The notes: a model not told the origin generated them from the letters alone. Positions 44,720 through 56,923 are shown, counted from the stretch's first letter. The stretch is DNA of 64,000 nucleotides from Ceratothoa steindachneri (GCA_963969495.1 OZ018318.1:99331357-99395356), one strand, 5' to 3'. Made by a program: numbers and translations.

Positions 44720-45356
44720 CCTCCGTCGGTCTTCTGTTCAACCAAAGTGGTTTAATCGAGAAATCGGCCAACTGCTTAGGGAGAAGAGAAATGCGTACAG
44801 GCGATCGGGGATCTCGGGTGCCTTTGACGAGTACCGGAGGCTAGCCAGGAGAGTGAAGTCCAGCATAAGGGCGGCTAAGCGTACTGAGGAACTCCGAGTG
44901 GCGAGACTCTGCAAGGAGAATCCCAAGGAGTTCTTCGGCTATGTAAATAGCCGTAAACCAATCCATCGTAGGATTGTTTCCTTAGTGGACGAGGAGGGTG
45001 CATTAACTCAGTCAGATGCAGAAAATGCTAACCTTCTCAATGACTACTTCTCCTCAGTGTTTACTAAAGAGTGTGGTCCCATCCCCCACCCTACGGATTC
45101 CTACTCGGGGGAAAAGCTGGAGGCAATGGAATTCACCGAAGGAGAAATAAAGAAAAAGATCGCTGACCTAAAGACGAATAAGTCCCCTGGACCAGACGGG
45201 TTTCTACCCAAGGTGTTGAAGGAAATGTGCGATGAAGTATCACGACATCTGTGCGCTATCTTTAACATGTCAATCCGGACCGGATGCGTTCCTAGAGACT
45301 GGCGCGAGGCGGAGGTGACTCCTATCTTCAAGAAAGGAGACCGTAACCAACCGTCG
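44720..45356 (+). pseudogene. inverted duplicate of CR1-like RT N-terminal region
   Basis: Plus-strand open frame: SSVQPKWFNREIGQLLREKR, AFDEYRRLARRVKSSIRAAK, LCKENPKEFFGYVNSRKPIH, EGEIKKKIADLKTNKSPGPD and TPIFKKGDRNQPSA. This is the linker and RT start of the family, uninterrupted within the segment but in opposite orientation to the surrounding copy. The same residues occur on the minus strand at 46,889-46,338. Both junctions (about 44,718-44,720 and 45,355-45,357) show only 2-3 bp of shared sequence. Confidence 0.75.
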
Positions 45357-46889
45357 GCATACTCCAGGTGCGGTCGGACAAGTGAGTTGTACAGGCACAG
45401 TACAATCTCCTGGTTCCGATAACCAAACTGGCGCTTAATATAGCCTAGCATCCTTTGGGCCTTTTTCTCCGCCTCAATGCACTGTTTCGAGAACTTGAGG
45501 TCACTAGTGATTGTTACACCCAAGTCCTTCTCAGTGTCGGTGGATTCCATAGCAGTGCCCTTTAGGATATAGTGAGATTGGTGGTTTCTGTGGCCGATAT
45601 TCATCACTTTGCATTTGCCCACGTTAAAAGGCATTTGCCACGTGTCCGACCTCTCCCCAATCTTCCCAAGATCTTCCTGCCGGTGGGCAGTATTTCCATC
45701 CTTTGCAACGTTCATACCAAGCTTGGTATCGTCGGCAAATTTGGAAATCTTGGCAACCATGTCACCATCCATGTCGTTGACGTAGATTATGAATAGTAGT
45801 GGTCCCAGGACAGAACCTTGAGGCACCCCGCTAGTAATGGGCACCCACTCAGAAGACTGTCCATTCACCACCACCCGTTGCCGTCTGCCACTTAGCCAGT
45901 TCTCGATCCAGCCGGCTACTTTTCCGTCTATGCCAAGCGCTCGCACTTTCCGGAGAAGGCGGCGGTGTGGTACCTTATCAAAGGCTTTCTGAAAGTCTGG
46001 GTAGACCACATCCACCGCCTTGTCCTGATCGTGCTCACTGAAAACGAAGTGGAAGAATTCTACAAGGTTCGTCAGGCATGACCGTTGCCTTCGGAAGCCG
46101 TGCTGGAAACTCCTCAGTAGCAGGTTTGACTCTAAATACGACGTCATTTTGTCCACCATCATGCTTTCCATGAGTTTACCGACTATCAAAGTCAGACTGA
46201 TACGTCGGTAGTTTGACGGATGGCTGGGGGCTCCTTTCTTGAAGATCGGAGTCACCTCCGCCTCACGCCAGTCTGTCTCTAGGAACGCATCCGGTCCGGA
46301 TTGACATGTTAAAGATAGCGCACAGATGTCGTGATACTTAATCGCACACTTCCTTCAACACCTTGGGTAGAAACCCGTCCGGTCCAGAGGACTTATTCGT
46401 CTTTAGGTCAGCGATCTTTTTCTTTATTTCTCCTTCGGTGAAGTCCATTGCCTCCAGCTTTTCCCCCGAGTAGGAATCCGTAGGGTGGGGGATGGGACCA
46501 CACTCTTTAGTAAACACTGAGGAGAAGTAGTCATTGAGAAGGTTAGCATTTTCTGCATCTGACTGAGTTAATGCACCCTCCTCGTCCACTAAGGGAACAA
46601 TCCTACGATGGATTGGTTTACGGCTATTTACATAGCCGAAGAACTCCTTGGGATTCTTCTTGCAGAGTCTCGCCACTCGGAGTTCCTCAGTACGCTTAGC
46701 CGCCCTTATGCTGGACTTCACTCTCCTGGCTAGCCTCCGGTACTCGTCAAAGGCACCCGAGATCTTCGATCGCCAGTACGCATTTCTCTTCTCCCTAAGC
46801 AGTTGGCCGATTTCTCGATTAAACCACTTTGGTTGAACAGAAGACCGACGGAGGCATTTCAGAGGGATACAACTTGATTGAAGACTCAT
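45357..46889 (-). pseudogene. CR1-like LINE copy B ORF2, RT region
   Basis: Two frames: 46,889-46,338 (KCLRRSSVQPKWFNREIGQL through FTEGEIKKKIADLKTNKSSG) and 46,255-45,357 (MTPIFKKGAPSHPSNYRRIS, HGFRRQRSCLTNLVEFFHFV, DFQKAFDKVPHRRLLRKVRA, TSGVPQGSVLGPLLFIIYVN, ISKFADDTKLGMNVAKDGN, MPFNVGKCKVMNIGHRN). The FADD catalytic motif is intact. A frame break separates the two pieces, and the C-terminus is lost at the inverted segment. Confidence 0.75.
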
Positions 46890-47088
46890 GAATTTATTTT
46901 TTAAATTGTTTCACGAATTCTTCACCTCTTCGCATACCGCAAGCCTTACATCAGTCAGCCCAGCACGAAGGCTTGCAAAGTCTGCTTTTCTCAATTAAGT
47001 TTCCTTGATTGACTGACAACAGACCTTACCTTCGGGATCTTGACGGCAAATCTATCTAGCTGGTGATCACTGCCACCGAGCTCTTCGC

Positions 47089-47520
47089 CTACAGAGACAT
47101 CCTCAACGATATCATCCTCAGAGGGCAAGACCAAGTCAAGGATATTGTCTCCTCTCGTCGGTTCTCTGACCCATTGAGTGAGGAACTCGTTGTTGGCGAA
47201 CTCCAGGAGTAGCGCGCTCTCGCCACAGGCTCTTTTGGTTCCCAGTCAACTTGTCTGTTAAAGTCGCCCATAACGATGCACACTCTGCCTTGAACAAGCT
47301 CACCCAGCAGCTGGTACAGTTCCCTGTCCTTCCCAACGGGTTGGGAAGGGGGTCTGTAAAGTACCAGGGCCCTGTATCTGACAGGACCTATCTCTAGGCC
47401 AACGCCTAGGAGCTCGTGATCGGATATAATGTTGGAGTTCGTAGATTTGATTGTATCCTTGACATACAACATTACACCGCCACCTTCTCTGTCTGGCCTA
47501 TCTTTGTGGAAGAGTTGGTA
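47089..47520 (-). pseudogene. CR1-like LINE copy B endonuclease fragment
   Basis: MLYVKDTIKSTNSNIISDHE, VRYRALVLYRPPSQPVGKD and RVCIVMGDFNRQVDWE (GDFN motif of the APE-type endonuclease). Near-identical to copy A (50,315-49,932). Frameshifted after VDWEPKEPVARARYSW. The preceding sequence lacks the N-terminal catalytic Asn and Glu blocks in frame. Confidence 0.7.
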
Positions 47521-47767
47521 GCCAGGTACCGTGAATTCGCCTTAAAAGTCTCAGGTTGAGGTTTTTATCCACGATTCTGTTATGGCTACCATTTCGGGTT
47601 CTTCCGTCGCTACGAGGCCACGGAGCTCAGGAAACTTGTTCCTGATTGACCTCGCATTGAACAAAAGAGAGAGAGAGTGTAACAAGGAAAGTAAGTACCC
47701 TAGGAGACCTTACGGTCCATTCAAAGAGGGTACTTTTGGACTAGCAATCGAGCGGGCACATGGGTGC

Positions 47768-49700
47768 TCAATTGTTTTGCGTCCCTAAACGGCCACTTTT
47801 CAAAACTTTGTCTAGTCTTGACTTGAACTGGTCAACAGATTCACTGTTGACAACTTCCACTGGAAGTGCGTTCCACTTACCGCAAATACTGTAGGTGAAA
47901 AAGTTTCCACACAGATTGCGGTTGTAACGCTTTAGTTCAAGTTTGAAGCCGTGATTGCGCGTTCTGTTCTCACTCAGTGTGAAAATATCCCGGTAGTCAA
48001 CATTGTCGAACCCTCGAAGTATTTTGAAGACTTCGATGAGCTGACCACGCAGTCTACGGGTTTCCAACGAGAACAGATCTAACTCCCTTAGTCTATCCTC
48101 ATAACTTTTATGTCGGATAGAGGGAATCAGCTTGGTTACCCTGGCTTGTACGCGTGCCAATCTCGTGATGTCCTTTCGCAATGAAGGACTCCAAAATTGT
48201 ACGGCATACTCCAGGTGCGGTCGGACAAGTGAGTTGTACAGGCACAGTACAATCTCCTGGTTCCGATAACTGAACTGGCGCTTAATACAGCCTAGCATCC
48301 TTTGGGCCTTTTTCTCCGCCTTAATGCACTATTTCGAGAACTTGTGGTCACTAGTGATTGTTACACCCAAGTCCTTCTCAGTGTCGGTGGATTCAATAGC
48401 AGTGCCCTTAAGGATATACTGAGATTGGGGGTTTCTGTGGCCGATATGCATCACTTTGCATTTGTTTACGTTAAAAGGCATTTGCCACATGTCCGACCAC
48501 TCCCCTATCTCCCCAAGATCTTCCTGCAGGCGGGCAGTATTTCCATCCGTGGCAACGTTCATACAAAGCTTGGTATCGTCGGCAAATTTGGAAATCTTGG
48601 CAACCATGTCACCGTCCATGTCGTTGACGTAGATGATGAATAGTAGTGGTCCCAGGACTGAACCTTGAGGCACCTCGCTAGTAACGGGCACCCACTCAGA
48701 AGAATGTCCATTCACCACCACCCGTTGCCGTCTGCAACTTAGCCAGTTCTCGATACAGCCGGCTACCTTTCCGTCTATGCCAAGCACTCGCACTTTCCGG
48801 TGAAGGCGGTGGTGTGGTACCTCTTTAAAGGCTTTCTGAAAGTCTGGGTAGACCACATCCACCGCCTTGTCCCGATCGTGCTCACTGAAAACGAAGTGGA
48901 AGAATTCTACAAGGTTCGTCAGGCATGACCGTTGCCTTCGGAAGCCGTGCTGGGAACTCCTCAGTAGCAGGTTTGACTCTAAATACGACGTCATTTTGTC
49001 CACCATCATGCTTTCCATGAGTTTAACGACTATCGAAGTCAGACTGATAGGTCGGTAGTTCGACGGTTGGTTACGGTCTCCTTCCTTGAAGATAGGAGTC
49101 ACCTCCACCTCACGCCAGTCTCTAGAAACGCATTTGGTACAGATTGACATGTTAAAGATAGCGCACAGATGTCGTGATACTTCATCGCACACTTCCTTCA
49201 ACACCTTGGGTAGAAACCTGTCCGGTCCAGGGGACTTATTTGTCTTTAGGTCAGCGATCTTTTTCTTTATTTCTCCTTCGGTGAAGTCCATTGCCTCCAG
49301 CTTTTCCTCCAAGTGGGAATCCGTAGGGTGGGGGATGGGACCACACTTTTCAGTAAACACTGAAGAGAAGTAGTCTTTGAGAAGGTTAGCATTTTCTGCA
49401 TCTGACTGAGTTAATGCACCCTCCTCGTCCACTAAGGAAACAATCCTACGATGGATTGGTTTACGGCTATTTACATAGCCGAAGAACTCCTGGGGATTCT
49501 CCTTGCAGAGTCTCGCTACTTGGAGTTCCTCAGTACGCTTAGCCGCCCTTATGCTGGACTTCACTCTCCTGGCTAGCCTCCGGTACTCGTCAAAGGCACC
49601 CGAGATCTTTGATCGCCAGTACGCATTTCTCTTCTCCCTAAGCAGTTAGCCGATTTTTCGGTTAAACCCCTTTGGTTGAGCAGAAGACCGACGGAGGCAT
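47768..49700 (-). pseudogene. CR1-like LINE copy A ORF2, RT and C-terminus
   Basis: 49,564-48,329 is one 411-codon frame: FFGYVNSRKPIHRRIVSLVD, VTPIFKEGDRNQPSNYRPIS, HGFRRQRSCLTNLVEFFHFV, DFQKAFKEVPHHRLHRKVRV, TSEVPQGSVLGPLLFIIYVN, ISKFADDTKLCMNVATDGN (FADD intact). After one stop, 48,298-47,768 continues: MLGCIKRQFSYRNQEIVLCL, YNSLVRPHLEYAVQFWSPSL, LDLFSLETRRLRGQLIEVFK, RNHGFKLELKRYNRNLCGNF and NALPVEVVNSESVDQFKSRL. The RT is nearly complete; the C-terminal domain is fully preserved. Confidence 0.8.
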
Positions 49701-49931
49701 TTCAGAGGGATGCAACTTGATTGAAGACTCATGAATTTATTTTTGAAATTGTTTCACGAATTCTTAACCTCTTCGCATACCGCAAGCCTTACATCAGTCA
49801 GCCCAGCACGAAGGCTTGCAAAGTCTGCTTTTCTCAATCAAGTTTCCTTGATTTACTGACAACAGACCTTACCTTCGGGATCTTTACGGCAAATCTATCT
49901 AGCTGGTGATCACTGCCACCGAGCTCTTCGC

Positions 49932-50400
49932 CTACAGAAACATCCTCAACGTTATCATCCTCAGAGGGCAAGACCAAGTCAAGGATATTGTCTCCTCTCG
50001 TCGGTTCTCTGACCCATTGAGTGAGGAACTCGTTGTTGGCGAACTCCAGGAGTAGCGCGCTCTCGCCACAGGCTCTTTTGGTTCCCAGTCAACTTGTCTG
50101 TTGAAGTCGCCCATAACGATGCACACTCTGCCTTGAACAAGCTCACCCAGCAGCTGGTACAGTTCCCTGTCCTTCCCAACGGGTTGGGAAGGGGGTCTGT
50201 AAAGTACCAGGGTCTTGTATCTGACAGGACCTATCTCTAGGCCAACGCCTAGGAGCTCGTGATCGGATATAATGTTGGAGTTCGTAGATTTGATTGTATC
50301 CTTGACATACAACATTACACCGCCACCTTCTCTGTCTGGCCTATCTTTGTGGAAGAGTTGGTAGCCAGGTACCGTGAATTCGCCTTAAAAGTCTCAGGTT
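49932..50400 (-). pseudogene. CR1-like LINE copy A endonuclease fragment
   Basis: Same sequence as copy B with few changes: SDHELLGVGLEIGPVRYKTL, VLYRPPSQPVGKDRELYQLL and CIVMGDFNRQVDWEPKEPV. Frameshifted after the GDFN region. It would nick target DNA for priming. Confidence 0.7.
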
Positions 50401-50629
50401 GAGGTTTTTATCCACGATTCTGTTATGGCTACCATTTCGGGTTCTTCCGTCGCTACGAGGCCATGGAGCTCAGGAAACTTGTTCCTGATTGACCTCGCAT
50501 TCAACAGAAGAACTTTCAGGGAGTCCCCGACTGTAGGACTCCCTACGCTCTTCCGCTTCTCGGCTTGTTTGTTGGCGAGGCACCCCTTTTTGCGACCTCT
50601 GAGAAGGTCGTTCCTGGAGTGACACGGGC

Positions 50630-51190
50630 CTACTGGCGTACGTCCGCCCTCACTCTGGGCCGGATACTCCTTTCGGTCCTCTCTACGACATCCTGGATCA
50701 TGTTTGACAGAAAGGCCTTTCCTTTAAAGGAAAGATGTACCTCATCCCTTTGGTAGAGATAATTTCTACCATAAAAGGTGCGGTACGGGTCCACAAAAGA
50801 GACCCCCTCTGCCGTACACAAATCTGCCAGGCGCCGGTTTAAGGAGATATTCATCGAGTGAGCGGTCCGTGTTGGACCTCTCCTCGGGAGCATCCCGACT
50901 ACAACACGCTTGCGGGTTTTTAGCCCTAAGTCATCCATGGCACCCATGACCGTGTGGAGGATTTTATCTGTAGGGCCTACACTACCTCCTCTTAGGTAGA
51001 GGTCGTTTCCCTGATCATCAGATCAACGACTGAGCTCTCAGAAATCTGTGATTTCTCAGCCTCTACTCTGATGTGGTCGTTACCACATCCTGGCAGGCAG
51101 CTTACCTTCACACTAGTGTGAAGGCGGGCGGCTAGCAGGGACTGCAGGCCCCGTGCTTGAGAATCATCAATAAGGGTGACTCTTGCACAT
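50630..51190 (-). pseudogene. CR1-like LINE ORF1 SGNH-hydrolase (esterase) domain
   Basis: Block I reads VTLIDDSQARGLQSLLAA (the usual GDS is DDS; the serine is present). After a frameshift near 51,015, block II reads GNDLYLRGGSVGPTDKILH. The 105-codon frame 50,947-50,630 holds TRKRVVVGMLPRRGPTRTAH, NISLNRRLADLCTAEGVSFV and the block V motif RDEVHLSFKGKAFLSNMI (Asp and His of the triad). SGNH esterase domains are known in ORF1 of CR1-type LINEs. Family role: possibly membrane or lipid association of the RNP. Broken by the frameshift. Confidence 0.65.
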
Positions 51191-51533
51191 TTGTCAGCAG
51201 GGGACTTATTCTTTCCTCTAGGAAGCGACTTGCCGCTTTCCTCTTGTATCTCTACATTTTTCTTTTTTTTCTTCTTTATCTTATTTTTCTTGTCTTCACG
51301 TGTTTTCTCTTATTCCATTTCTCTTTTCTCTTCTTCTCTTTCCACTTTTCCTTGCGCACCAGTAACGCTCGAATCCTCTACACTGGGGTGAGCAGCATTA
51401 CGGTCCTATTTCTTCTTTTTCTTTTTCTTCTTCTCATTGGCTCCGCATGGCAGAAGTGGGACTGCCAATGTAGTTTCATCTCCTTGGGCTGGAGTCACAT
51501 CGGCGGAACCACCCAAGTCATTGGGACTTTCGT

Positions 51534-51872
51534 CTAAAGCTTGAGCCGACTGGCCTCTAGTTTAAAGGCTAGCTCTAGGATTTTTTCATCGAGACACCGA
51601 ATCTGAAGCGCGTGCTGCGTTTCTAGGGTCTGTATTTTACTTTCCAGTGCCCTAGATTTTTCTTCAGAAGTTGTGAAGAGATCCTTGAGTTTTTTGCAGT
51701 ATGCCACTGCCTCTCGGACCTCTCCTTTAAGGATGCAGTCGGTGCATATACTTTCCGGGTGGCATTTCGAAAAACATCCTTCCGGGAAGTCCACGCACCA
51801 CTTATCCTTCTGGCATATCGCACATGTATATTTGAGTGCAGCTGGACATTTTTTCCCTGTCATTTTGAACAC
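51534..51872 (-). pseudogene. CR1-like LINE ORF1 N-terminus: zinc finger plus coiled coil
   Basis: MTGKKCPAALKYTCAICQKD begins a PHD-like zinc finger (CAIC...CFSKCH...CTDC), followed by a long predicted helix (AVAYCKKLKDLFTTSEEKSR, ALESKIQTLETQHALQIRCL) that looks like a coiled coil. Matches in layout the ORF1 at 43,457-43,107. The 112-codon frame stops at 51,534; the esterase part follows about 340 bp downstream in another frame, so ORF1 is likely one gene broken by mutations. Confidence 0.6.
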
Positions 51873-52412
51873 TTTCTCTCTTTCAAAACTTTGTGACCAA
51901 TCAATAGAAAATAAAGGGGGTTGGTGAGTTCTCCCCGCGTGAATCGCTCCAGCCTATCGATCGGAGACGTTTCGGATCTTTCAGAAGGCACACTCCATGT
52001 GCTGCTGTTCGTCCGACCGAGTCGTCAAGCCTCGGCGTGCAGTGGCTCCCAACCAGGCAGCACAGATGGTCCCCGAAGGGGCCATCGATTTGTCACCAGG
52101 TAAACAACAACAAAGCGCGCCCCTTACTAAACTCCTACTAGTTCCCGTCACAACGGCCAGGATTTTGGAGTAGCATTCAATGGATATCCAGCCACACCAA
52201 GGGAAGCGACCCAAGGCTTTTTATTGGCCTGGCAACCAACATGGGAACAAAGGGCCGTCACCTCGGACCAATGCTACCATAAGCACCCGTCAACATGCAC
52301 TGGGAACGGTCAATAATTAAGCGCCAGGGAAGGGGTTAACGGGGCACTACCCTCATCCCATTCATCGTGCCCCAGCGCCTAAGCCCCCTCAAGTCTTAGT
52401 CTCTCGCAACCA
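51873..52412 (-). other. CR1-like LINE copy A 5' untranslated region
   Basis: Non-coding, G/C-richer than its surroundings, ending near 52,412 where the PLE at 52.4 kb begins. Shares blocks with 43,458-43,985. Confidence 0.45.
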
Positions 52413-52425
52413 GTGAACGTCGATT

Positions 52426-53880
<1,455 letters not shown>

Positions 53881-53939
53881 AAATGTGTGTGTGTGTGTGT
53901 GTGTGTATGTGGAAAACTCATAAAGTATCGCGTGAGTAA

Positions 53940-54104
53940 GCAATAAATGCAACAAAGCCCACATGGAAAATTAATACGAGGATTCCAAGTACCTTCGAAC
54001 TTTATTTAGAGTTCTTTATAAAGGAATCATTCCTTGATAAAGAACTCGAAATAAAGTTCGGAAGTACTTGGAATCCCAGTATTAATTTCCCATGTGGGCT
54101 TTGT

Positions 54105-54110
<6 letters not shown>
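53940..54110. mobile_element. palindromic PLE end (foldback)
   Basis: 53,950-54,026 and 54,030-54,105 are reverse complements with few mismatches (outer ends AACAAAGCCCACATGG and CCATGTGGGCTTTGTT; inner GATTCCAAGTAC / GTACTTGGAATC), separated by only a few bases. Both arms contain the GTTCG-AAGTACTTGG module seen at 3.0 and 4.2 kb. (TA)n tracts flank it. No coding part. Confidence 0.65.
54030..54067 (+). ncRNA. hammerhead-like module in palindromic PLE end
   Basis: TCCTTGATAAAG, stem GAACT/AGTTC-like with an AT-rich loop, then GGAAGTAC. An inverted copy lies at 53,985-54,026. Core diverged. Confidence 0.22.

Positions 54111-54154
<44 letters not shown>
54108..54154. repeat. (TA)n microsatellite, ~47 bp
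   Basis: Alternating AT on the right of the palindrome. Confidence 0.9.
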
Positions 54155-54160
<6 letters not shown>

Positions 54161-55745
54161 TCTAACACACACCAAAGAACATTGACTCAGACAAGGCCAG
54201 AAAGGCCAATGGTCACGCTCACCTTCTCTACACTCGGATATTAAACACTCCATACAATCGACTCATACTTTTCTTAATAAATATACAATTGTGATATAAT
54301 ATTTCTCTCTATTTTACATTGGTTTATTATTTATTATATGGCATATTTTCTTATTAATTAATGCGTGTACCCAATTTCAGGATTTCCTAGATCCACCAGG
54401 AGCCCAATTATGGGGTTCCTCGCGCCAGCCTTCTTTCCTTGCAATTCGGGTGCCACATATGTTTCTAAATTACTTAAAGAAGTTATTCATCAGATATTTG
54501 CTATAATAAATCTCAAAGCTTCATAATTATAACAATAGTAGTAGTGGATGAATAACAGAGAATCGTTTTATAACTCAGTTATTACGAAATTTTCATCCTA
54601 TACTTAATTAAATATTTAAAATCATTTCATAATATCCAGAAGAGAATGAAAATACTATCATGCGAATTCCAGTTTGAGAAATACCAGAAGCAATGAAGTT
54701 TGCGGATTTGTGGTAGCGGAAGGCAAAGGAATTTTTCCGAACTTGTGGTTGCGGAAGTGAAATTTCTTTTGTGATTCCCATTTCTGATAAGGGGACACAG
54801 TTGATTGTTTGCGCTGACAAAAATCATAAATTTTTTGTATATTCCAACCCCGCATAATTAACTTGACTTTGAAAAACATCTCATTTCCATTTAATTTCAT
54901 AAACGAAAAAAAACGAGTAGATCAGATTAGAAGTGAGAATGTTGTGAGTATATTCAAAATTAAGCTCTTTGGCCACTCTAGACTCCACTTATTAATCGAA
55001 GTATGACAGACTTTTGGTTGCAACCGTGAAATGGCCCCAAAATAATGTATTGCTATAGTTATGACCTGTAGCTAACCTCATTACAGTATCGTGTCATAAA
55101 ACAAATTTAACAAAGACCTGATACCAGAAAAACTTCCTATAAATTTTTAGTTAACAATACATGCCTTAGAATTACAAAAAAAAACTAATAATTTCGAGAA
55201 ACCTTTTTATTTTTATTTTTCAATTTGACGAGACAATTCGCTAAAATTCTTCGAAAACGAGAAATACAAGAGCCGATTGTACTAGTAGATTAAAACTCCA
55301 CTCATTGCCTCCTTGCGTGGCTGCCATAAAAGTCAGTTCAAATTGCTCCTAAAAAAAAAAGACAAATTTGGAGAGTATATTTATGCTCATAAATACGCTG
55401 CAAATGATTGTATGATTCCCAATTATAGAACATTCATTTTATTCGAAAAATTTTAAATATCAGAAAAAAACGACAATTTTCGGAAGAAAGCGAAGATTTC
55501 AATAGTGGCTTGAATTTATTGAACTGTATATCGTTGAACCTCGTTCTAAATTTGCATTCCACTAAAGAAAGGTTTTTTAGTTAATTCAGTATTCTCATTA
55601 AATGCCCCTTTGTCTGGAATGCTAACTGCATTTGTTTTAAGAAAAACGTCTTCACTTGGCAAAAGTTCACAAAAGTAGAGACATGAATAATAGTCTAAAG
55701 TTATTTGGTCAGATGGAAGTAATTATCAAGTATGTAAGAAAGAAT
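54155..55745. other. no recognisable gene
   Basis: AT-rich, short open frames only, no domain seen on either strand. The last 100 bp may already belong to the Tc1-like relic. Confidence 0.5.
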
Positions 55746-56193
55746 ATTGTATTGTTGTTTTACATGTAATTTATGTAATTCCATTTCAATATATCTTATG
55801 AGAAAATTAGTTAAAAATTTTACTTTCGTAGCAATTTTGCAGAAACTTCAGCATTTCTATAGGGTTACCTTTGAGAAACGAAGAGTTGGAGAGTCATTTC
55901 ATCCTATTTTGTTTCATACCAACTGTGAAGCATTTAGGTTGTTTTATTATGATATGGGGCTGCATGTTTTCTTCAGAGACAGGAAAGATGTTTTTTACTC
56001 CAGGGAAGAATAAACTCCATAACCTATACCACCATGGTTTCAAAGGTTTTAGAGCCATATATACAGAAATTGCATCTCACAGCACCAAGAAATGACATTC
56101 TATTTGTACTGGACAATGCCCCATGGAGTACATCCAACCACACCAAAAATTTGTTTCGAGAAATTGAGATTACCCCTACGGAGTTGTCACAGG

Positions 56194-56923
56194 GGTAATA
56201 CTTCAGATTTGGGGCGCATGGTAGGTGACGCTGTTAGTAGGCTACATTTTGGGGCTACAACATATCTCTTATGACGTCAGACGGTAGCTTCAGATGTGGC
56301 CAATCACGGCGTTATATTTTTTTGTTGTTTTGGGGATTTGTAACTTTTAGTCTGTATTATTTACTAAATATCTGCGCCTCTGCTCGTTATAGCTTTTTCT
56401 AAGTTAGGTAAGGTTTGTTGATGTTTTTTATTGTTTTTTTTGTTTTCGTATTTTTTGTTTCTCAGTAAACGATAACAGCTTTTTACTGGCAACGTCATAG
56501 CTATAAATAGAACCCGCTCAGCCTTTGTTTCTCTTTGGTTATGGCTTTTTCGTGCTCTAGTTGTGCTTCTTCGTTATTCGAATTCGGGTTTATTTTTCCT
56601 GAGCACGAAAAACTTTTAGATTATTTAGAGTCGCATAAACTAATCAAGAAACCTATAAAAGTAAGTATTGTTTGTCATTAGGTTAGGTTTTTCTGCCAGT
56701 AAAAAGTAAATTCAAGGGGACTGCTCGTGGGGGAGATATCACTGCGGGAGGACTACCCTGCGATGATCCTGAGTTTCAATCAATTAGGGGGGAGTCTGGG
56801 GTGCGCAGCTTCCAGTATATACCCATATACAAAAAATATAACGCCGTAATTGTTCACTTCTGACGCCACCGTCTGACGCCATAAGACATATTGTAGCGTG
56901 CGCCCCGAAACTGAAGTGTTACC
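56194..56923. mobile_element. 730-bp DNA element with long inverted termini and 8-bp target duplication
   Basis: GTCACAGG at 56,186-56,193 is repeated exactly at 56,924-56,931. The element starts GGTAATACTTCAGATTTGGG and its other end, read inward, starts GGTAACACTTCAGTTTCGGG. The similarity extends about 130 bp inward from each end with small indels (shared GACGTCAGACGGT-type and CACGGCGTTATATTTTTT-type blocks). Eight-bp duplications fit hAT, P, Zisupton-type and a few other superfamilies; the ends do not match a hAT consensus clearly. Too short for a full transposase. A short open exon with a TATA box lies inside. Confidence 0.85.
56541..56660 (+). other. possible first coding exon inside the 730-bp element
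   Basis: An open 40-codon stretch begins ATGGCTTTTTCGTGC and encodes MAFSCSSCASSLFEFGFIFP and a helix-like EHEKLLDYLESHKL, ending at AAAA|GTAAGT, a textbook 5' splice site. A TATA box (TATAAATAG, 56,502-56,510) lies 31 bp upstream of the ATG. No later exon is recognisable before the right terminus. It may be what remains of an autonomous parent's transposase gene after internal deletion, or chance; I do not recognise the peptide apart from its CxxC. Confidence 0.4.

Larger units (their letters stand above)
44436..47660 (-). mobile_element. CR1-like LINE copy B, with inverted internal duplicate
   Basis: Minus strand 5'-to-3': endonuclease (47,472-47,089), RT start (46,889-46,338), RT core (46,255-45,357), then a 637-bp segment in the opposite orientation (45,356-44,720) and finally the normal 3' end (44,719-44,436). 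Relative to copy A, about 250 bp (A 47,954-48,202) is replaced by an inverted duplicate of A-type sequence 49,061-49,697. 5'-truncated inside the region upstream of the endonuclease, where copy A's 3' tail begins. From 45.36 to 47.66 kb the offset to copy A is 2,843-2,847 bp. Confidence 0.75.
47661..52412 (-). mobile_element. CR1-like LINE copy A, near full length (~4.75 kb)
   Basis: Minus strand: 5' UTR (52,412-51,873), ORF1 zinc-finger/coiled-coil (51,872-51,534), ORF1 esterase (51,190-50,630), endonuclease (50,315-49,932), RT and C-terminus (49,700-47,768), 3' end with short (TC)n. The reading frames are broken in several places, so the copy is dead. Its 3' tail adjoins the 5' truncation of copy B, making a head-to-tail pair. 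Confidence 0.75.

Noticed and set aside
44720..45356. Simple twin-priming inversion
   Set aside because: Twin priming would leave the inverted piece at the 5' end of the insertion; here normal-orientation LINE sequence continues on both sides and the inverted part is a duplicate.
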